Shown here one piece after another: positions 35,297-43,736 of a stretch of DNA of 64,000 nucleotides (position 1 is its first letter; each line of letters opens with the position of its first letter). The stretch spans positions 1,612,001 through 1,676,000 of the forward strand of contig JAWKWE010000004.1 of the NCBI GenBank assembly GCA_041397645.1, given 5' to 3'. Under the pieces are notes generated by a model. The model was not told where the DNA came from. It worked only from the letters and a program-made list of their open reading frames with translations, and searched no databases. The DNA is from Hyphomicrobiaceae bacterium (GTDB lineage Bacteria; Pseudomonadota; Alphaproteobacteria; Rhizobiales; Hyphomicrobiaceae). The translations under genes were made by a program, and so were the position numbers.

Positions 35297-35785
35297 TCAG
35301 TGGCCGCTGGGCCGGTTGAGCGCCACGAAGCGGTAGCCGACGTCAACATGGATGTGATCCATGTCCGAGTACGTCATTGTGCCTCCCGAACGGTGGTTGG
35401 CGATCAGCCACTGAACCACCTCACGCTTACGGCCCGGAACACGGAAATCGATGGCCTGTCCAGACGCATGTTTGGAAGGTCGGCCGCTGGTGGCGATACG
35501 AGCGCCGGGACGGCAGGTGGAGATGATCTGGACCTTGCCGAAGCGGGCCTGTATGCGTCCCAGCAGGGAGCGGGCCTCGGAGGTCAGGCAGCCTGAACTT
35601 GCACTGGCCCCACCGCGCCGCGACGAGCGCTTGGCGTATTTGCGCGAGGATTTCTTGATGTGGGTGTTTCCGGTCATGCGGCTTTGTTTACGAGCGCCGT
35701 CCGAATAGTGTGGCTTTGCTTCGGCGGCAACTGGTGTCAGCGCAAGAGCGAACGCGACAAGCAACAACGACATGCAATTACGCAT
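35297..35785 (-). CDS. secreted M15/DUF882-type murein peptidase
   Basis: 162 residues from the ATG at 35785, which has GAGGAG five bases upstream. A signal peptide (SLLLVAFALALTPVAAEA) precedes a basic, Ser/Lys/Arg-rich linker (residues ~30-60). The catalytic domain follows with SKHASGQAID (His106, Asp113) and MDHIHVDVG (His146), the zinc site of the D-Ala-D-Ala carboxypeptidase/MepK fold. It probably cuts peptidoglycan cross-links in the periplasm. The basic linker may hold the enzyme to the wall. Confidence 0.85.
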   Translation of the reverse strand: MRNCMSLLLVAFALALTPVAAEAKPHYSDGARKQSRMTGNTHIKKSSRKYAKRSSRRGGASASSGCLTSEARSLLGRIQARFGKVQIISTCRPGARIATSGRPSKHASGQAIDFRVPGRKREVVQWLIANHRSGGTMTYSDMDHIHVDVGYRFVALNRPSGH

Positions 35786-36250
35786 GGTAACTCCTCTGGA
35801 ATTTTCGATGGATTGGAGGACGCCGGGCGATCTGTAGACACGTCGCCTTCGTGCGTTGCCCCTCGCGGAACCGCGAGGGTTGATCATGGGTAGACCGCAA
35901 GCGCCAGCCTCACCCCGTACCGAGAAGCACCAGCCGCCAGACGTTCCCTATCGTCTTCATTTGAGCTGGCTCGGGGATGAGCGCGGTGAGATTTCCTGCT
36001 GCCCTTCCCGTCGGCGCCTCTGGTGCTCGTCAACTGCTGCGGCCAAAATGTGGCCAAGCGACCGATTCAGCCCTATGGTGCGACCACCCGGCGCAAGCAG
36101 GAGGTGGGCGGAGGGTCTTATTGACGCGGTCAAACTTTAAGCGTTTTGCGATCATGACGGGTAGAGACGAGAGAGTAGGGCGGCTAAGGACAAACGCGCT
36201 TGGAGCAACTGAGCACGGCCGTCTTGGGGAAGATGAAGGGAGCTTGAGAA
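35786..36250. other. 465-base intergenic region with a perfect GC hairpin
   Basis: No supported gene. A perfect 9-bp inverted repeat (CCCTCGCGG and complement, only AA between) lies at 35860-35879. Without a T-run it is not a standard terminator. The right half should hold the promoter of the gene at 36251. Overlapping plus-strand frames here have atypical codon use and run into that gene out of frame. Confidence 0.5.
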
Positions 36251-36694
36251 ATGAATATGCTGAAGGCGATGGTGCTCGGATTTATTGCCGGCGCGATAGC
36301 GACGGTGACCGTGCACGAACTGATCAGTTTGATCTTTACCAACCCCTCGCTGTGGACCGGTTGGGAGCGTGTCTCATGGGATATGTCGCCTAACGACTAC
36401 GGCGTGCCGAAGATTGCAAGCGCCGCTTTCTGGGGCGGTCTTTGGGGTGCGCTCTTTCCCGTGGTTTTCGGAACGCTGCCAAAGGGTCCGCTGACGTTCA
36501 AAGGAATGCTGTACGGTTTGATTGGACCGGCGCTGATCGGCGTATTTATCGCCGTGCCGCTGATCACCAAGCGCTTCCCGATCTTCATGGACGGACAGGC
36601 GAGCCTCATCATTCCGGTGTTGTGCATCCTGGCAGGTTTCGGCGCATCTCTGGGCTGGCTGTACGGTTTCTTCGCCTACAAACGCCTGCCATAG
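36251..36694 (+). CDS. four-TM membrane protein of unknown function
   Basis: 147 residues with about four TM segments: the first at 5-25 (KAMVLGFIAGAIATVTVHEL), then ones centred near 65, 92 and 125. A periplasmic or cytoplasmic loop carries WERVSWDMSPNDYGVPK. Glycine is frequent in the helices. I do not recognise the family, although small proteins of this kind are common in Hyphomicrobiales. The start has GGGAGCTTGAGAA upstream. Confidence 0.75.
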   Translation: MNMLKAMVLGFIAGAIATVTVHELISLIFTNPSLWTGWERVSWDMSPNDYGVPKIASAAFWGGLWGALFPVVFGTLPKGPLTFKGMLYGLIGPALIGVFIAVPLITKRFPIFMDGQASLIIPVLCILAGFGASLGWLYGFFAYKRLP

Positions 36695-36722
36695 TCGCAA
36701 GAGAGCGAAGGCAACGAACTTC

Positions 36723-36750
36723 GAAAGGCGGTCTGCACGGGCCGCCTTTC
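36723..36750 (+). terminator. hairpin terminator after the four-TM gene
   Basis: A 9-bp stem (GAAAGGCGG and complement) with a 10-base loop is followed by TTGTT, 28 bases after the stop. Confidence 0.65.
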
Positions 36751-36796
36751 TTGTTCCATGAAGTCGAAGATTGGGACTGAGAGACCGGTCAAACGC

Positions 36797-37813
36797 TTAA
36801 GAGCGGGCGAGGGCGTGATCGCACTGCACGGCGCACGTTTCGCCATCTCCTTGCTCTATCTGCAACGTGACGTGCGCGATGGAATAATGATGATTGAGCG
36901 TCTCGCCGACGGCACGCAGGAAGTCATCGCCGGGATGACCCGCTGGTATGACGAGGTGAGCACTTAGCGCGGTCGCGGTGGCGCTGAGCGGCCAGATGTG
37001 CAAGTCGTGCACGCTCTCCACGCCCGGCGCCTTCAGCAGAGTCGAGCGGACCTCGGCGGCGTCGATCCCCGGCGGCACACCTTGCACGGATAACCGGGTC
37101 GCTTCCGTCAACAGATCCCACGTACTCCACACAATAACGGCGGCGATAATGATGCTGATGGCTGGGTCAAGCCATGTCGTGTTCCAGACCATCATAGCAA
37201 GGGCCGTCAGTACGACGCCGGCGGAAACGGCAGCATCCGCCGCCATATGTAGAAATGCGCCGCGCACGTTGAGATCGTGTTTGGCGCCTGAGTGAAAGAG
37301 CATGGCGGTTGCCAGGTTGACGACAATGCCGAACGCAGCAACCCAGAACACGACCTGCGCATCGACGTGCTCGGGTGCGGCTATCCTTTCAACCGCCGCC
37401 CACACGATCGCAATCACAGCAATCAAGAGCAGTACCGCGTTGATGAGCGCAGCATGGATGGAGGCAGTGCCGAAGCCGTACGTGAAGCGCATCGAGGGCG
37501 GCCGTTTGGCGAGGGCTGCTCCTGCCCATGCGACGACGAGGCCGGCAACGTCGCTCAAGTTGTGTCCGGCATCAGCCAACAGCGCCATGGAGTTAGCATA
37601 GAAGCCGTAGCCGGCCTCCAGGGCCACGAAGGCAATATTGAGCGCTATGCCGATCGCAAACGCGCGCCCGAAGTCTGTTGGCGCGTGGTGGTGGCCGTGT
37701 GCATGATCGTGGGCGTGCCCGTGACCAACGTCATTGGCATGTAAATCTTCGTGCTTGTGCGTTGCGGCCGGATCAGCCTGTCGCGAATTGCGGCCGTGTT
37801 TGTGATCGGTCAT
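36797..37813 (-). CDS. cation diffusion facilitator, DmeF/CzcD-like, His-rich N-terminus
   Basis: This 338-residue inner-membrane divalent-metal exporter opens with a histidine-rich tail (residues 1-46, HGHAHDHAHGHHHAP). Six TM segments follow. The metal site is formed by LADAGHNLSD in TM2 (H-x3-D) and LHMAADAAVS in TM5 (H-x3-D), the zinc-type pattern. A C-terminal cytoplasmic domain contains VHDLHIWPLS, typical of CzcD/DmeF. Zn, Co or Ni export is the likely role. A second, different CDF lies at 48.5 kb. Confidence 0.92.
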   Translation of the reverse strand: MTDHKHGRNSRQADPAATHKHEDLHANDVGHGHAHDHAHGHHHAPTDFGRAFAIGIALNIAFVALEAGYGFYANSMALLADAGHNLSDVAGLVVAWAGAALAKRPPSMRFTYGFGTASIHAALINAVLLLIAVIAIVWAAVERIAAPEHVDAQVVFWVAAFGIVVNLATAMLFHSGAKHDLNVRGAFLHMAADAAVSAGVVLTALAMMVWNTTWLDPAISIIIAAVIVWSTWDLLTEATRLSVQGVPPGIDAAEVRSTLLKAPGVESVHDLHIWPLSATATALSAHLVIPAGHPGDDFLRAVGETLNHHYSIAHVTLQIEQGDGETCAVQCDHALARS

Positions 37814-37852
37814 CGGGTGCGAGTATAGGTGGACTGGATCCGCTTGTCGGTA

Positions 37853-38539
37853 TTAAAAGCTCTCCACCCAAGGGCGCAGATCGGACTCGAATGTCCAGGC
37901 GTTTCGCGGTTGTTTCAGAACTGCCATGTAAGCGGCCGCTATTGCATCGGAGTCGAGCATTGCGTCGGGATGAGATGGGTCGGCAGGTCGCGCGGCCGAT
38001 GTCACCATTCCGTCGATGATGAAGTGCGCGACATGAATGCCCTTGGGCTGCATCTCGCGGGCGAGGCTTTGAGCAAGCCCGCGTAGAGCGAATTTCCCCA
38101 TCGCGAATGGAGCCGATTTCGCATAGCCCTTCACACTCGCTGACGCGCCGGTAAAGAATATGGCGCCTTTTCCCTGGGGCACCATGCGGCGCGCAGCTTC
38201 CTGAGCAACGAGAAAACCGCCGTAGGCAGTTGCCAACATCGCTTGAGCAACCGCTTCGCCATCAAGATCGAGAAAGGCACCGGGAACTCTCGCGCTCGCG
38301 TTGAAGAGAACGAAGTCGGGTGTGCGGCCTTGGCTATCGAGGTCTGTGAAGAGTGCCCGCACTTCGGCAGCTTGCGATGCGTCGCATGTGTGACGCGTAG
38401 CGTCGGCTGCGACTTCAATGCTTTTGCCAATGATAGAGCGGGACGCGAGCGCAACATCCCAGCCGTCCGCCAGAAGCGCACGCGCCATTGCGGCTGATAT
38501 TCCTCCACCCGCTCCGACAATCAATGCGTGCTTCGTCAT
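37853..38539 (-). CDS. atypical short-chain dehydrogenase lacking the catalytic tyrosine
   Basis: 228 residues from ATG 38539, with GGAGG seven bases upstream. The Rossmann start is GAGGGISAAMA in place of the classical TGxxxGIG. FNASARVPG stands where NNAG is expected. The serine (GAS, Ser133) and lysine (Lys149) of the active site are kept, but the position of the catalytic Tyr is Phe145 (SAPFAMGKFAL). This suggests loss of standard oxidoreductase activity or an altered mechanism. The gene ends 39 bases before the CDF gene and is transcribed with it. Confidence 0.8.
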   Translation of the reverse strand: MTKHALIVGAGGGISAAMARALLADGWDVALASRSIIGKSIEVAADATRHTCDASQAAEVRALFTDLDSQGRTPDFVLFNASARVPGAFLDLDGEAVAQAMLATAYGGFLVAQEAARRMVPQGKGAIFFTGASASVKGYAKSAPFAMGKFALRGLAQSLAREMQPKGIHVAHFIIDGMVTSAARPADPSHPDAMLDSDAIAAAYMAVLKQPRNAWTFESDLRPWVESF

Positions 38540-38728
38540 CGAAAGCCTCCGCTTCACCTAATCGTGCCTTGTCATTCCACATCGAGTTCGAACTGTCACG
38601 GACGCGGATATCGAAGCCGTTTTGCATGACATCTTTCCTTGCGCGCGCGTTGCGGGGAACCATGAACAGCGCGAGACGTTTAACAACCTTTATCGTGGAG
38701 AGAAACGACATAAGGAGATTTTTTGATT

Positions 38729-39202
38729 ATGTATAAATTCATTCCTGCGACAGCGTTAGCGACTCTGTTCGCTCTGGCGCCAATTGGTGCGGTAAATGCG
38801 GAAACGCAGGCAAACGCGCCTCCTGATATGAAGCTGACACAGAAGCAATGCGAAACGCTCTGGAGCCAGGCCCATGCTGGCGGAAGCGGCGATCTCTCGA
38901 TGCAAAAGGCCAAGCCATATTTGAAGGATTTCGAGAAGGCCGACATCGACAACAGCAAGAGCTTGTCGTCTGACGAGTGGAACGGGGCCTGTGATAAGGG
39001 CTGGGTGATGAGTGAGGCGACCGTTCCTGCGGCAGGCGCGGCGACCGTCTCTCCGGATGCGGCCCAGCCGGGCGGTGAAACATCGGATCGCACGCCGGGC
39101 GGAGCTACAGACCGCAAGCCTGGATCGACGACGGCGGGTGCGCCAGGCGTTGCAGCGGGGCAGACGCCAGATGGAACGTCCGATCGTACACCCGGCAACT
39201 AA
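38729..39202 (+). CDS. secreted EF-hand protein with Thr/Pro/Gly-rich repeat tail
   Basis: 157 residues from ATG 38729, behind AAGGAG. A signal peptide (FIPATALATLFALAPIGAVNA) is present. One clean EF-hand loop lies at residues 72-83 (DIDNSKSLSSDE), with Ca-type ligands at positions 1, 3, 5, 7 and 12. A degenerate second loop (HAGGSGDLSMQKA) lies ahead of it. The last 55 residues are low complexity with repeated DRTPGG-like units (DRTPGG, DRKPGS, DGTSDRTPGN). It is likely a periplasmic calcium- or other-metal-binding protein. The partner is unknown. Confidence 0.8.
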   Translation: MYKFIPATALATLFALAPIGAVNAETQANAPPDMKLTQKQCETLWSQAHAGGSGDLSMQKAKPYLKDFEKADIDNSKSLSSDEWNGACDKGWVMSEATVPAAGAATVSPDAAQPGGETSDRTPGGATDRKPGSTTAGAPGVAAGQTPDGTSDRTPGN

Positions 39203-39256
39203 ACAGTCAGGGTTAGATTAGGGCTGAAGGAGAGCCCGTCGGGTCCAATTGAAAGC

Positions 39257-39285
39257 AAAGAGGCGGCTCAGTAAGCCGCCTCTTT
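39257..39285. terminator. bidirectional terminator between the EF-hand gene and lepA
   Basis: A perfect 12-bp stem (AAAGAGGCGGCT and complement) with a 5-base loop. T-rich sequence follows on the plus strand (CTATTTT), and the A-rich left flank serves the minus strand. The two genes converge here. Confidence 0.8.
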
Positions 39286-39320
39286 CTATTTTCCGCGATG
39301 CCGAATGACGATTTCTGCGA

Positions 39321-41123
39321 TCAGTTGTCATCCATCTTAAGCGCGTTGATGAAGGCTTCCTGCGGAATTTCGACCTTGCCGAATTCGCGCATTTTCTTCT
39401 TACCGGCCTTTTGCTTTTCGAGCAGTTTGCGCTTTCGGGTGATGTCACCGCCATAACATTTGGCGAGAACGTCCTTGCGAAGAGCCTTGATGGTTTCGCG
39501 CGCGATGACTTTTGCGCCGATGGCTGCCTGAATGGGAATCTGGAACAGGTGGGGCGGGATCAACTCCTTGAGCTTCTCGCACATGGAGCGTCCGCGGCTT
39601 TCTGAGCGTGCGCGATGTACTATGATGGACAGTGCGTCCACCGGCTCACCGTTGACGAGGATCGACAGCTTGACGAGGTCGCCCTCCTCGTAACCGATGA
39701 TATGGTAATCGAATGAGGCGTAGCCGCGCGATACGCTCTTCAGGCGATCGTAGAAATCGAACACGACTTCGTTGAGGGGAAGATCGTAGATCACCATGGC
39801 GCGCGAACCGGCGTAGGTCAGCTGCTTCTGGCGCCCGCGGCGATCCTGGCAGAGCTTCAGAACCGAACCCAGATGCTCATCGGGAACCAGAATAGTGGCT
39901 TCGATCCACGGCTCCTCGATATGGTCGATCTTTACGACGTCGGGCATGTCGGCGGGATTGTGCATCTCCACCACCGAGCCGTCCGTCATATGCAAGTGAT
40001 AGATGACCGATGGCGCGGTCGTGATGAGGTCGAGATTGAACTCTCGCTCAAGACGCTCGGTGATGATCTCAAGATGCAGAAGTCCGAGGAAGCCGCAGCG
40101 GAACCCGAAGCCGAGCGCGGCCGACGTTTCCATCTCGAACGAGAACGACGCATCATTGAGGCGCAGTTTCGCCATTGCGTCGCGAAGATCTTCGAAGTCC
40201 GCAGCGTCAACGGGGAAGAGGCCGCAGAACACGACGGGCTGAGCTGGCTTGAAGCCAGGAAGCGGCTCGGGTGTCGGGTTCTTTTCGTCCGTCACCGTGT
40301 CACCAACCCGTGTGTCGGCAACTTCCTTGATGGCGGCGGTAAAGAAGCCGATCTCACCTGGGCCCAGCTGATCGAGCATCTGTTGTTTGGGGCGGAAAAT
40401 GCCGACGCGCTCAAGTTGATACGTTGCGCCGGTCGACATCAGCTTGACGCGCTGGCCCTTCTTCATCACGCCATCGATGATACGTACCAGAACGATCACG
40501 CCGAGGTAGGCATCGTACCAGCTGTCGATCAGCATGGCCTTCAATGGTTTGGTGGCGTCCCCTTTGGGCGGGGGAAGGCGTTCGACGATCGCCTCCAACA
40601 CCGCCTCGACGTTGAGGCCCGTCTTGGCCGACACGCCGACGGCGTGAGAGGCATCAAGACCGATCACGTCCTCTATCTGCTCCTTGACGCGGTCGGCGTC
40701 GGCTGAGGGAAGGTCGATCTTGTTGAGAACGGGTAGTATGTCGAGGTTGTTGTCGAGCGCCTGATAGACGTTGGCCAGTGTTTGAGCCTCCACGCCCTGC
40801 GACGCATCGACGACTAGAATGGCACCCTCGCAAGCCGCAAGCGAGCGCGACACCTCATAAGCAAAGTCGACGTGGCCTGGGGTGTCCATCAAGTTGAGTT
40901 GATACATCTTTCCATCAGCGGCTTTATAGTCGAGCCGGACGGTCTGGGCCTTGATGGTGATGCCCCGCTCGCGCTCGATGTCCATCGAGTCGAGAAGCTG
41001 CTCCTTCATCTCGCGGTTCGTGACGTTGCCGCACAGCTGGATCAACCGATCCGACAAGGTGCTCTTGCCGTGGTCGATATGTGCGATGATGGAGAAGTTG
41101 CGAATGTGAGAGGTGTCGGTCAT
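39321..41123 (-). CDS. lepA: elongation factor 4 (back-translocating GTPase)
   Basis: 600 residues, the usual length. The start is ATG 41123 (MTDTSHIRNFSIIAHIDHGK). The GTPase domain has AHIDHGKST (G1), DTPGHVDF (G3) and LNKIDLP (G4). EF-G-like domains follow (YVGYPTVQ-type FFTAAIKEVADTRVGDT), and the LepA-specific C-terminus includes KCYGGDITRKRKLLEKQKAGKKKM. It acts on stalled ribosomes at the membrane. An ATG four codons upstream is possible. Confidence 0.97.
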   Translation of the reverse strand: MTDTSHIRNFSIIAHIDHGKSTLSDRLIQLCGNVTNREMKEQLLDSMDIERERGITIKAQTVRLDYKAADGKMYQLNLMDTPGHVDFAYEVSRSLAACEGAILVVDASQGVEAQTLANVYQALDNNLDILPVLNKIDLPSADADRVKEQIEDVIGLDASHAVGVSAKTGLNVEAVLEAIVERLPPPKGDATKPLKAMLIDSWYDAYLGVIVLVRIIDGVMKKGQRVKLMSTGATYQLERVGIFRPKQQMLDQLGPGEIGFFTAAIKEVADTRVGDTVTDEKNPTPEPLPGFKPAQPVVFCGLFPVDAADFEDLRDAMAKLRLNDASFSFEMETSAALGFGFRCGFLGLLHLEIITERLEREFNLDLITTAPSVIYHLHMTDGSVVEMHNPADMPDVVKIDHIEEPWIEATILVPDEHLGSVLKLCQDRRGRQKQLTYAGSRAMVIYDLPLNEVVFDFYDRLKSVSRGYASFDYHIIGYEEGDLVKLSILVNGEPVDALSIIVHRARSESRGRSMCEKLKELIPPHLFQIPIQAAIGAKVIARETIKALRKDVLAKCYGGDITRKRKLLEKQKAGKKKMREFGKVEIPQEAFINALKMDDN

Positions 41124-41310
41124 GGCCCGGCTCATAGCAGGCGGAACTCGCGGGTAAAAGAGGCGTTTTGCTGGTTGAAGGGGGGCTGTGGCAGGCCGGT
41201 TGATCGTCACGGCGGCAATTGGCACCCGAATTGGGCTATAGCCACCGTCACGGGCTTGTGTCAGGCTCTAGCTGCCCCCACGGATGGTCTACGTATTGGA
41301 GAATATAGAT

Positions 41311-41883
41311 ATGTCGAACGAGTCCTCGAAGTCCCGCTTCACCGTTGCCGGCGGCAGCGTTGGCGAGGACGCCCGCAAGGCCATGAATGCCGCGATCGAC
41401 GCCTTCTCCGGCTGGCGCGACGACATCGCGCAGCAGTCTGAAAAGAACTCAAAGGCCGTTTTCGACCAAATGGCGTCGGCCGCCAAGGCGTTCGGCTGGC
41501 CCGCAGAATTCGTCGATATGACGCGCCAGCAGATGCAAAATGCCTCGCGCATGCAGATCCAGTTCATGGATCAAGTCATGGACGTCTGGGAAAAGCAGCT
41601 CAAGAACCCCGGCAGCTTCGAAGTGCCGGATGTTTGGACCGACGCGATGAAGAAGTTGTCCAGCGGACAGGGCTTCAGCTTCCCGGGCATGTCGAACTTC
41701 CCGGGGATGCCCAACTTCCCCGGCATGCAGGGCACCAATTTCCCGGGTCTCGGGGCCATGAACGGTATCCCTGGAAATCCATTCCAGTTCTGGATGCAGG
41801 CTGCGGAAATGTGGCAGAAGTCCTGGGAGCAGGGGATGAAAGCGTGGATGGACGCTCAGTCGAGCCTGACTGGGCGTAAGTAG
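41311..41883 (+). CDS. phasin/PhaE-like helical protein with NFPGM repeats
   Basis: 190 residues from ATG 41311, with GGAG about nine bases upstream. Residues 20-100 are amphipathic helix (FSGWRDDIAQQSEKNSK, QMQNASRMQIQFMDQVMDVW), similar in style to phasins and to the PHA synthase subunit PhaE. Residues 123-147 are a short tandem repeat of NFPGM units. The C-terminus is a Trp/Met-rich helix (PFQFWMQAAEMWQKSWEQGM). Binding to PHA granules is a reasonable guess, since phaZ lies 9 kb away. I do not know a named family. Confidence 0.72.
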   Translation: MSNESSKSRFTVAGGSVGEDARKAMNAAIDAFSGWRDDIAQQSEKNSKAVFDQMASAAKAFGWPAEFVDMTRQQMQNASRMQIQFMDQVMDVWEKQLKNPGSFEVPDVWTDAMKKLSSGQGFSFPGMSNFPGMPNFPGMQGTNFPGLGAMNGIPGNPFQFWMQAAEMWQKSWEQGMKAWMDAQSSLTGRK

Positions 41884-41912
41884 TCACTTCCCTGAATCCA
41901 ATTAATAATTTG

Positions 41913-41943
41913 ATGGGCACATCGGCTCGGTCGATGTGCCCAT
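41913..41943 (+). terminator. hairpin terminator after the phasin-like gene
   Basis: A perfect 12-bp stem (ATGGGCACATCG and complement) has a 7-base loop and is followed by TTGGCTATTT. It starts 29 bases after the stop. Confidence 0.7.
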
Positions 41944-42087
41944 TTGGCTATTTGCACATTGTCGCATGCAGGAATGCGCCAGCGGCCATTGTGTTTTTTC
42001 TCTCATCCGGTCAGAAAAGCTTATCGCACAATAAACAAGACCTTTGAGGAGCACCCTCGGCTGAAACACGCCAGGGTTTGAGCGGAC

Positions 42088-43668
42088 ATGAGTGACATTG
42101 CGGCCCCTAACCAGGGCAAGGCTGCCAGTACAATTGGCAGTGATCTGCTGGCATCCATTGTCGTGTTCCTGGTCGCCTTGCCGTTGTGCATGGGTATTGC
42201 CCTCGCCTCCGGTATGCCGCCAACCTCTGGCATTATTACCGGCATTATTGGCGGGCTGGTGGTGGGCTTAATCTCCGGCTCGCCTCTGCAGGTTAGCGGC
42301 CCGGCGGCGGGACTGGCCGTTCTGGTCTACCAATTCGTAAAAGACTTCGGTCCCGAGATGCTCGGCACCATCGTCTTGTTTGCTGGAGTTCTGCAGTTCA
42401 TCGCTGGACAACTCAAGCTTGGGCAGTGGTTCCGTGCGGTTTCTCCGGCGGTAATTCACGGCATGCTGGCGGGAATTGGCGTCCTGATCTTCGCGGCACA
42501 GTTTCACGTCATGCTGGATGGACAACCCATCGGCACCGGAATTCAAAACCTGCTTGGCATTCCAGGTGCAATTCGGGATGCGATAAGCGCGGGCGACAGT
42601 CGGTTGAACGCTGGCGAAATTGGTGTGCTCACCATCGCCTCGATTGCCTGTTGGGCGGCCTTCGCTCCAAAATCCTTGCGGTTGATTCCTCCTCCGCTGG
42701 TTGGCGTGCTGGTGGGCGTTCTGGCTGCGGCGGTGTTCAAACTCGACAACGTCAAGTTCGTGAGCGTGCCGGAGAACTTCTGGTCCACGGTCGTATTTCC
42801 GACGCCAGAGCGCATCACGCGGGTTTTCACCGATGCTCAGATGCTGATCAGCGCAGCGGCAATCGCGTTCATTGCATCGGCGGAGACGCTGCTTTGTGCA
42901 ACCGCAGTCGACCAGATGCATTCGGGCGTGCGCACGAAATACGATCGCGAGCTGTCGGCACAGGGCATCGGCAACGCAATCTGTGGCACGCTAGGCGTGC
43001 TGCCTATGACCGGCGTCATTGTGCGTTCTGGCGCCAACGTGGAGGCGGGTGGAAAAACGCGGTTATCCACGATTTTTCACGGTTTATGGCTGCTGCTATT
43101 CTCCAGCGTGATGCCGTGGACACTGACATACGTTCCGCTGTCGGCATTGGCCGCGATCCTTGTCTATACCGGCTATAAGCTGGCCTATCCCAAGGCCATT
43201 CCGACGCTGCTGAAGTATGGCTATGCCAAGGTCTTCATCTATGTGGCGACGGTCGTCATGATCGTGTCGACGGATCTCTTGAAGGGTGTGTTGACCGGAC
43301 TTGCGCTGTCACTGGCGCGGACCTTCTATGCGCTGTCGCGATTGAATATCCGCAAGGAATACGATCCAGAGAGCAACCGCATTGACGTTTATCTCGATGG
43401 TACGGCAACCTTGATCCGCTTGCCCAGGCTGGCGCGCGAGCTTGAGACGATGCCGGCCGGTTCCCAGGTGCGGGTCCACATCAAGGACCTTGAGTATATC
43501 GATCACGCTTGCCTCGATCTGATGTCGAGCTGGGACAAGCAGCATCGGGCAACCGGCGGCTCGTTGACCATCGAGTGGGACGACCTCGCGAAGAAATACC
43601 ACGAGCGTCACGGCACCGGGCTCAAGAGCGACAAACCTGCTTCAAAGGCGACCTCGTCGCCAGCGTAA
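42088..43668 (+). CDS. SulP family inorganic anion transporter with STAS domain
   Basis: A 526-residue inner-membrane protein of the SLC26/SulP family. The core of about twelve to fourteen TMs begins DLLASIVVFLVALPLCMGIALASGMPP-like, with the GLVVGLISGSPLQVSGPAAG signature. LCATAVDQMHSG-type sequence lies in TM8-9. The C-terminal STAS domain starts near residue 430 (VHIKDLEYIDHACLDLMSSW). Sulfate, bicarbonate or another anion may be carried; I cannot tell. No carbonic anhydrase or sulfate gene is adjacent. Confidence 0.88.
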   Translation: MSDIAAPNQGKAASTIGSDLLASIVVFLVALPLCMGIALASGMPPTSGIITGIIGGLVVGLISGSPLQVSGPAAGLAVLVYQFVKDFGPEMLGTIVLFAGVLQFIAGQLKLGQWFRAVSPAVIHGMLAGIGVLIFAAQFHVMLDGQPIGTGIQNLLGIPGAIRDAISAGDSRLNAGEIGVLTIASIACWAAFAPKSLRLIPPPLVGVLVGVLAAAVFKLDNVKFVSVPENFWSTVVFPTPERITRVFTDAQMLISAAAIAFIASAETLLCATAVDQMHSGVRTKYDRELSAQGIGNAICGTLGVLPMTGVIVRSGANVEAGGKTRLSTIFHGLWLLLFSSVMPWTLTYVPLSALAAILVYTGYKLAYPKAIPTLLKYGYAKVFIYVATVVMIVSTDLLKGVLTGLALSLARTFYALSRLNIRKEYDPESNRIDVYLDGTATLIRLPRLARELETMPAGSQVRVHIKDLEYIDHACLDLMSSWDKQHRATGGSLTIEWDDLAKKYHERHGTGLKSDKPASKATSSPA

Positions 43669-43684
43669 GAGGTGGAGATAAGAA

Positions 43685-43712
43685 AAGGGCCCCGGGAAAC
43701 CCCGAGGCCCTT
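43685..43712. terminator. bidirectional terminator between the SulP gene and the sterol-desaturase-family gene
   Basis: Outer stem AAGGGCC/GGCCCTT and inner CGGG/CCCG with one mismatch, in the 68-base gap between two convergent genes. A-rich sequence on the left flank gives a T-tail on the minus strand. Confidence 0.65.
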
Positions 43713-43736
43713 CAGCTTTCAAATCTCATCGCGCCT

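Noticed and set aside
35856..36393. Overlapping plus-strand frames of 94 and 138 codons
   Set aside because: Low-quality composition, and the longer one overlaps the four-TM gene out of frame.
39873..40706. A 277-codon plus-strand open frame
   Set aside because: Antisense to lepA.
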